In this document: positions 7,591-12,015 of the stretch, piece by piece
How the letters are laid out: every line of letters begins with the position of its first letter
Position numbering within the stretch: the stretch's first letter is position 1
Source of the DNA: Kalaharituber pfeilii
Taxonomy: Eukaryota; Ascomycota; Pezizomycetes; Pezizales; Pezizaceae
Assembly: GCA_015179045.1 (NCBI GenBank)
Contig: WHUZ01000320.1
Coordinates: 1 to 12,015, forward strand
Direction of reading: 5' to 3'
Length of the DNA: 12,015 nt
Made by a program: the position numbers and the translations under genes
Notes under the pieces: model-generated
The model's database searches: none
What the model saw: the letters and a program-made list of their open reading frames with translations, nothing else
What the model was told of the DNA's origin: nothing

Positions 7591-8378
7591 TATACCAACT
7601 ACTACTTTCTGTATCAAGATACCCTCTATTATAGTATGCTCAGCAGCAATACCTTGAGCAATAGCAGCAGAGTCAGTCAATGTCATACCTACTATTACAA
7701 CAAGCTACAACCTTCTTTAAGATCTCAAGAGTGTAATTACTAAAACTGAGAAGATTGCTTTCATAAGTATTAGGATCTATGTAGGGATTTTCATCTTTAT
7801 CCTCCTCAAGAAGGAGAAAGATAGCATACCAAACTCCTATACCAGCTCTCGAATCATTAAAGAAAGTGGTAAAGACCTATAAAAGAATACCAGAAATAGC
7901 AAAATTCTGAAAGACTACAAACAAGACTACTCTGAAGCTGAAGAAAGCTATAGACCAAACCTACAGTAAAGCTCAAAAAGTTCTCACCAGTATGGTAAAC
8001 TTTCAGATCCAGTACTATCAAGAAAGAAAGGAGAACTAGGATATTATTATCTATAACCAGAAAGTCCTGAAGGATAAACTCCTAAGTTACATACAATAGC
8101 AGTATAATGACTTTGACAATTGCCTAAACTAAGAATGGGCTACCTTAGATATTAATACTCTTAATTAGCAAAAGAATGCTCTTGTAATAGAATTTGCTGA
8201 CCAAATTAAGCCTCTTATCAAGATCTGCAATTAGATATCAAATACACTTATAGGTCTAATAAAACTTACCTAACCAAAGAAGCTAGGTTAAGTAAAACTC
8301 TTTAAAAACACTCCTCCATCCTTTGCTCCTTCTGCTGTACCTTCTGATAGTGACTTATCTGCTCCTCCAGATCCTATT

Positions 8379-8413
8379 AGTAGTAGTAGTAGTAGTAGCT
8401 CTTCTTCTAGCAG
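8379..8413 (+). repeat. AGT microsatellite coding an 11-residue serine run in copy 3 gag
   Basis: Six AGT repeats followed by AGC, three TCT and AGC, in frame, in the linker that is Pro/Gly/Ser-rich in copies 1 and 2. It looks like a local slippage expansion in copy 3. Confidence 0.7.
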
Positions 8414-9107
8414 ATATCGACCTTTCCTATTAAGAGATCTATATCTACCTTAATAAGAACTAAAAGTTCTACTCTAAGTTAATATACTAACCTTCAACAG
8501 ACAATAGGACAAAGTGAATGACTTCTTCCATTGGCTCTACTTATACTTCTAGATGACTGAAGTTGATAACCATTAACTCAGGCTTGACTTCCTTACCCAA
8601 TACATAAAGAGTAAGACATCAGACTAGTGGCTTAATATTAAGGACTTAGTAGCAACCTGAAAAGAAGCTGAAGGACTTGTTTGTGCTATATACTCGAATC
8701 CTTGAGAAACTATAAAAGCTATGCAGAAACTACGAAGGGTAAAGCATACTAGAACTATTATTAACTTCTTCATAGAAATCAATAGACTCAACTGACTTGC
8801 TAAAGGACCAGACTAAGCTCTTATTACTATCATAATATTAAATCTTAAGATTTAAGTTCAGAATCTAATGGCAGAATACTCTCAGGTAATAATGAACTGA
8901 AAGAAGTTCAAACTACTTACTATTTCAATTACTAGATATGCCACTACCCTATCAACCTTCAATTTTTCTGGCCCTTCCTGAAAAAATACCAATACCTCAA
9001 TCTCTCATTCATCCTCTACTCCTCTAGTACACTATATACCCCAGAACTCAAAAAACTATAACAGCATACTATTTCAAGTCAAACAAGACTAGAGAGCTCA
9101 GAGAAAA

Positions 9108-9149
9108 TATAGTAAATATAGATGGAAAGGTTATAAAGAAAATATTACA
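9108..9149 (+). other. Possible worn CCHC zinc knuckle at the end of copy 3 gag
   Basis: The residues YSKYRWKGYKENIT have the Cx2Cx4Hx4C spacing with Tyr at the two Cys and the His position, each one transition away (TGT to TAT, CAT to TAT). The last position is Thr, which is not a transition from Cys, so the call is tentative. The location after the capsid region fits a gag nucleic-acid-binding knuckle. Confidence 0.35.
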
Positions 9150-9274
9150 GATATAATTATTCTCATGCTATAATACTGTCTTGTTTAAGTATTGTCAAAA
9201 GGTACTACCAACTATAAAGCCTACCAGTTGGAAGTTTAGCTAACTCGATACTAGTTAAGTCTATAGTAGTAGAA

Positions 9275-9334
9275 CTTCTTTAGTTAAGAAGTAAGTAACT
9301 ACTAAGATTAGCAATCTTAGTTACTAACTCTTCT
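9275..9334. repeat. Two adjacent hairpins in the element B LTR-like region
   Basis: The first is CTTCTT-TAGTT-AAGAAG (9275-9291). The second has a perfect 9-bp stem ACTAAGATT/AATCTTAGT around the loop AGC (9301-9321). It extends imperfectly outward to about 9287 and 9334. Confidence 0.65.
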
Positions 9335-9599
9335 AGCAGCTTCTGTTGTACTATTCATTCTATAATAACCTTTTTTTATTTTCTTATATTATTGATCTTT
9401 GCATAAGGATGGAAGTTATAATGGTATTGTCAGATAAAGGCTTACATTAGAGGTTTCAAGTTCTTATATTTGTTGTTCTAGAATTTATTATAAGGGTTAG
9501 TCAAAAAGAAAGGCTGTCACTTGGCTTTTTTCAGGGTCTGGCTTGATCCCCAGAATTCATTCAAGCTGAATTTATTAACAGCTTTGAAGAACTACATTT

Positions 9600-9610
9600 T
9601 ATATAAATAG
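9600..9610 (+). promoter_or_regulatory. TATA box in the element B LTR-like region
   Basis: TATATAAATAG, a strong match to the eukaryotic TATA consensus, placed upstream of the gag-like remnant. Its role as element B promoter is inferred from position. Confidence 0.45.
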
Positions 9611-9851
9611 AAGTCTGATCCACTAGAGTTAGAAGGGCAAGGACCCAGAACTCAACTCTAACAAATATAAAGCTTTCTTACTACCTTAACTACTTTATTT
9701 TCTGTGACTTATATTTAATTATATTTCATATTGTACTTAGTTATTTAGTAAATAGCTTACTCCCAACGTACCCCATAATACTATATTTGTTGGGTCTTGT
9801 TTCACTACCTCCTTACAAATAACCAACAATAGTATCCTACAACTTCCCTGT

Positions 9852-11780
9852 GATTCCCAAGCTATTGACTGCTGGAACAAACTAGTCTATTAGAGATCTA
9901 AAGATGAAGTGGATTCGGATTCCAGTACAGAAGCAGCACAATCAGGCCTTACCACCACTCTAAGACCAGGACTCTGGCCTCAAACAAAGTCTTAGTCTCA
10001 GCAATTGTGCATTGAGGACACTCAAAAACTAAATTGGATTCAGATCTACCAAAGCTACATAGATCAATTGATCCTACAGAGATAAAAGAAGCTTACCCTT
10101 CTGATTTCTATGTTAGAAGTAGTGAATCCGAGATATGTTAGCTCACTAATAGCACAATTGTCCTTATGGGTATGGAATTTAGTTTTATAGCTTAAAGAAG
10201 ATATAGCAGATGAGCTTGAAAAAACCCGAAGCAAGATAAGCTGCCCACTACTGACAGAACTACTAGTAGTAAGAGATATTAACGAAAAGAAGAATTAGAA
10301 GCTGAATTTCTAAAACAGGAATTCATCAATCTCCAAAAGCAGCTCAAGCATAGATACTAATAAGTACAAGCAACATTATGAAGCACAAATCCAAGCTAAA
10401 GCCTAAGCTTGAGAAACCAAGCTTCAGCAACAGCTAGGGAAGGAAAAAGCAATCATGAAGCAATAGTCTTAGCTGTCACCGAGAAGTACTAACTCAAAAT
10501 AGAGACTGCTAAACTCAAGTGAGAGGCAGATACCATGGAAAAGATATAGAATCTAGAGCAGCAGTATACTAAGGATGCTAATGCTACTATTATTAAGAAC
10601 TTAGACAAGAAAAAAGCTATAGTTGCCACCTCGGAGTCTCAACTACAGGATATCAGAATCCTTCTTGACAAGCAGAAGACGAGCAAAAGGATCTAGAAGG
10701 AAAAATCCTATCTCAAGAAGATACTATTAGAGCTAGTCAAGAATAAGTAACAATGTTAGAAGTAGAAATCATCTCTCTTAAGAACCAGAATAAAGAGTTA
10801 CAAGACAAAAATAATAGCTCTTGAAGTCAAACTTCTGCTCTTCTGACTGCCAACTAGATCATCATCTTTATTACAAATAGTGATCACCATCCTCTCTATC
10901 CAATAGTACTATCTTCTTTTGCAAGAAAGAAAGCCAGGCACAAAACCAAATAATGGGATTCACCTGAACCCAAACTCACTGGCCAGTACATCTTATTTAT
11001 CCACTTCCTGACTCTAAGAACTTGAGATGGCAAACCTAGATAGACTACAAGTATGGAAGTCCAAAGTAATGGACTTAGTATACCTCTAAGAGCACTGCTA
11101 AATCTTGCTGAAAAGATACTAAAATTCTGTATATATTCTGATCTTTAACCAAGGAGGCAGCAGAATGACATAGCCAAAACAAACATATATACATGGGTTC
11201 AGGAGTTCGGAGAGATACTACATTGGAAAAAATGAATAGACAATTTGATAGAGGGAATGGGAATCTATATGTAAGAGCAGCAAATGTGAGATAAGCTTAA
11301 TACCTATACACAGAAGAGCAAAATCATAGACTATATCAACACCATAAAGAAAATGAACTACCTAGCCAATTATAATGAAAAATATTCAAGGACAAGATGG
11401 TTAAAGTATTGAAAAGAAAATATTACCCAATTGTTCTCATGCAGCCAGAAGTAATCTAATGAATCGCTTGATGACTAGTGCAAATGTATAATAGCAGTTG
11501 GTATGTGGGATAAGCAAACAATACTAGTTGTGGATCATAGTAGTGATAACAAATCTAGTAGCCATTCAAAGAGGAAATAATCTTAGAGAAGAAGAAGGAC
11601 AGTATAGAAACTATGACCTTTAAGCCCAGCTCATACCTCCCTGGCTCCTCAAGGAACTTAGCACCAAATGAAAGACTGATGGGAAATGCTCTCGCTATGG
11701 AAGAAAAGGCTACACTTTCAGCAAATGTGTAGCTATGGAAATTATAAAGGAGTAGAAAGATGACTCAGCCAACTAATCAG
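9852..11780 (+). pseudogene. Element B gag-like remnant with long coiled coil (frameshifts and stops)
   Basis: A broken coding region read in shifting frames. From 9852 to about 10270 one frame gives a mostly polar segment. From about 10270 to 10860 heptad-like, charged, Gln/Leu-rich pieces follow one another in different frames: EAEFLKQEFINLQKQLKH at 10300, KYKQHYEAQIQAKA at 10362, NLEQQYTKDANATIIKNL near 10545 and DEQKDLEGKILSQEDTIR at 10678. I read these as one long coiled coil broken by at least four indels. About 10960-11560 looks capsid-like (DSKNLRWQT; FGEILHWKK; EGMGIYM; MNYLANYNEKYS). It ends in a zinc knuckle and a Lys/Arg-rich tail. Many stops also fit Gln or Trp codons. No family name is assigned; gag of a fungal LTR element is the best reading, and a degraded host coiled-coil gene is less likely given the knuckle. 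Confidence 0.55.
11687..11728 (+). other. Degenerate CCHC zinc knuckle, element B gag
   Basis: CSRYGRKGYTFSKC has the exact Cx2Cx4Hx4C spacing, with Tyr (TAT 11696-11698) for the second Cys and Tyr (TAC 11711-11713) for His. Both are single transitions (TGT to TAT, CAC to TAC). The motif binds nucleic acid in retroelement gag proteins. Confidence 0.65.
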
Positions 11781-12015
11781 TTGGGTAATAAAAGGCAGAG
11801 AGATAATGACAGGAAGGAGGATAAAAAGGAAGTAAGGAAAATTAAAATAAGAAAACAAAGGAGACTTGGTTGGTATACAGGCTCGCAGCTAGCGTCATAT
11901 ATTATCATTCTCGATGAATCCGAGTTGAAAAACTAGAAAGGCAGATCTTAGCCAACAAAGTGTCTGCTCCTCCTCCTCCTCTAGTTGGCCTCACTCCTTC
12001 TCCAATCCTCGAAGA
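11781..12015 (+). pseudogene. Element B coding remnant after the zinc knuckle (truncated by window edge)
   Basis: First a Lys/Arg/Asp-rich tail (NKRQRDNDRKEDKKEV, about 11785-11835) in a frame different from the knuckle. Then, after about 11850, ETWLV-like codons that could be the remnant of a protease start, and an open stretch from about 11922 to the edge reading RVEKLERQILANKVSAPPPP followed by LVGLTPSPILE. The protease idea is weak because the catalytic Asp is not seen. Domain identity is unresolved. Confidence 0.3.

Larger units (their letters stand above)
7591..9240 (+). mobile_element. Family A retrotransposon, copy 3 (gag only in window; ends approximate)
   Basis: Plus-strand gag of the same family, beginning abruptly at the copy 2 LTR and running into element B. 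No LTR of its own is in the window; its 5' LTR and gag start should be left of the window. The right limit is set where alignment to gag stops and element B's LTR-like sequence begins, and could be off by 100 bases. Confidence 0.75.
7591..9240 (+). pseudogene. Copy 3 gag remnant (about 28 in-frame stops through 9149)
   Basis: One frame (codons starting at multiples of three) runs from 7593 to at least 9149 without a net indel. It begins at the position equivalent to the Q-F-Q-P-L-L part of copy 1 gag. Landmarks are YAQQQYLEQ, a G-S-M-stop at 7779-7784, SLSSSRRRK, MVNFQIQYYQERKEN from 7992, and LKDKLLSYIQ. These are followed by a Ser-rich linker near 8375-8415, VNILTFNRQ, then KVNDFFHWLYLYF from 8511. 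The capsid-like region then continues past the point where copies 1 and 2 are cut (LRLDFLTQYIKSK, AMQKLRRVKHTRTIINF, NLMAEYSQV, FKLLTISITRYATTLSTF), followed by a worn zinc knuckle. It is the only view of the gag C-terminal half in this window. It has the highest stop density of the four copies. Confidence 0.82.
9240..9800 (+). repeat. LTR-like non-coding region of element B (boundaries unresolved)
   Basis: About 550 AT-rich bases with no usable frame. It contains two adjacent hairpins near the left end and TATATAAATAG at 9600-9610, where a U3 promoter would be. The gag-like frame begins soon after 9800. No second copy is in the window, so the LTR call rests on context. Confidence 0.4.
9240..12015 (+). 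mobile_element. Element B: unrelated LTR-retroelement remnant, 5' part (left end approximate)
   Basis: Sequence from about 9240 no longer matches family A gag. It looks like a retroelement 5' region: AT-rich LTR-like stretch with hairpins and a TATA box, a gag-like remnant with coiled coil and CCHC knuckle, continuing off the window. It interrupts copy 3 shortly after its gag, so it probably inserted into copy 3. No LTR termini, PBS or target duplication could be fixed. No RT or integrase is visible, so class is undecided. Confidence 0.55.

Noticed and set aside
11850..11900. A copia-type aspartic protease start (W-L-V followed by a Thr-Gly-Ser like triplet)
   Set aside because: The residues fall in two different frames and no catalytic Asp is present, so I did not annotate it as a protease or use it to call element B copia.
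1..12015. tRNA, rRNA, CRISPR arrays or bacterial operons
   Set aside because: No cloverleaf, conserved rRNA segment, spaced repeats or ribosome-binding-site/gene arrays were seen; all content fits eukaryotic transposable elements.

Overview
This window contains no intact cellular gene. It is a block of dead transposable elements. The content (a Ty3/gypsy chromovirus with a C-terminal chromodomain, long remnants of one reading frame broken almost only by CAA/CAG-to-TAA/TAG and TGG-to-TAG/TGA type changes, and a second unrelated retroelement) suggests a filamentous ascomycete genome exposed to repeat-induced point mutation (RIP). The organism cannot be named from the sequence.

Layout. Four copies of one LTR retrotransposon family, here called family A, lie end to end in alternating orientation. 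Copy 1 (minus strand, 1-2239) has a gag remnant and its 5' LTR. Copy 4 (plus, 2240-4826) has RNase H, integrase and chromodomain, then its 3' LTR. Copy 2 (minus, 4827-7590) has gag and its 5' LTR, and its gag is split by a 527-bp MITE. Copy 3 (plus, 7591 to about 9240) is a gag remnant. Each junction is an exact LTR end abutting the interior of the next element's coding frame. The simplest reading is serial nesting: copy 1 inside copy 4, copy 4 inside copy 2, copy 2 inside copy 3. The other halves would lie to the left of the window. In-frame stop density counted by hand rises in the same order, about 2.4, 2.9, 4.9 and 5.4 percent of codons, matching youngest-inside, oldest-outside.

The MITE (4945-5471) has 8-bp target duplications and about 32-bp terminal inverted repeats beginning TAGC, so it is hAT-like. 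Removing it together with one target duplication restores the copy 2 gag frame exactly.

From about 9240 to the right end lies a different retroelement remnant, element B, on the plus strand. It has an AT-rich LTR-like region with hairpins and a TATA box, then a gag-like remnant with a long coiled coil and a degenerate CCHC zinc knuckle. Unlike family A it appears to carry several frameshifts. Its start and its class (copia or gypsy) could not be fixed.

Family A organisation. The LTR is about 594-616 bp, starts TGTTA and ends TAACA, and has a TATATAAG-type box. A possible self-priming primer-binding site lies just inside the 5' LTR. Gag starts with a hydrophobic segment and a coiled-coil-like region, followed by a Pro/Gly/Ser linker, a capsid region and a worn zinc knuckle. 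Pol ends in RNase H, a D,D-35-E integrase and a chromodomain.
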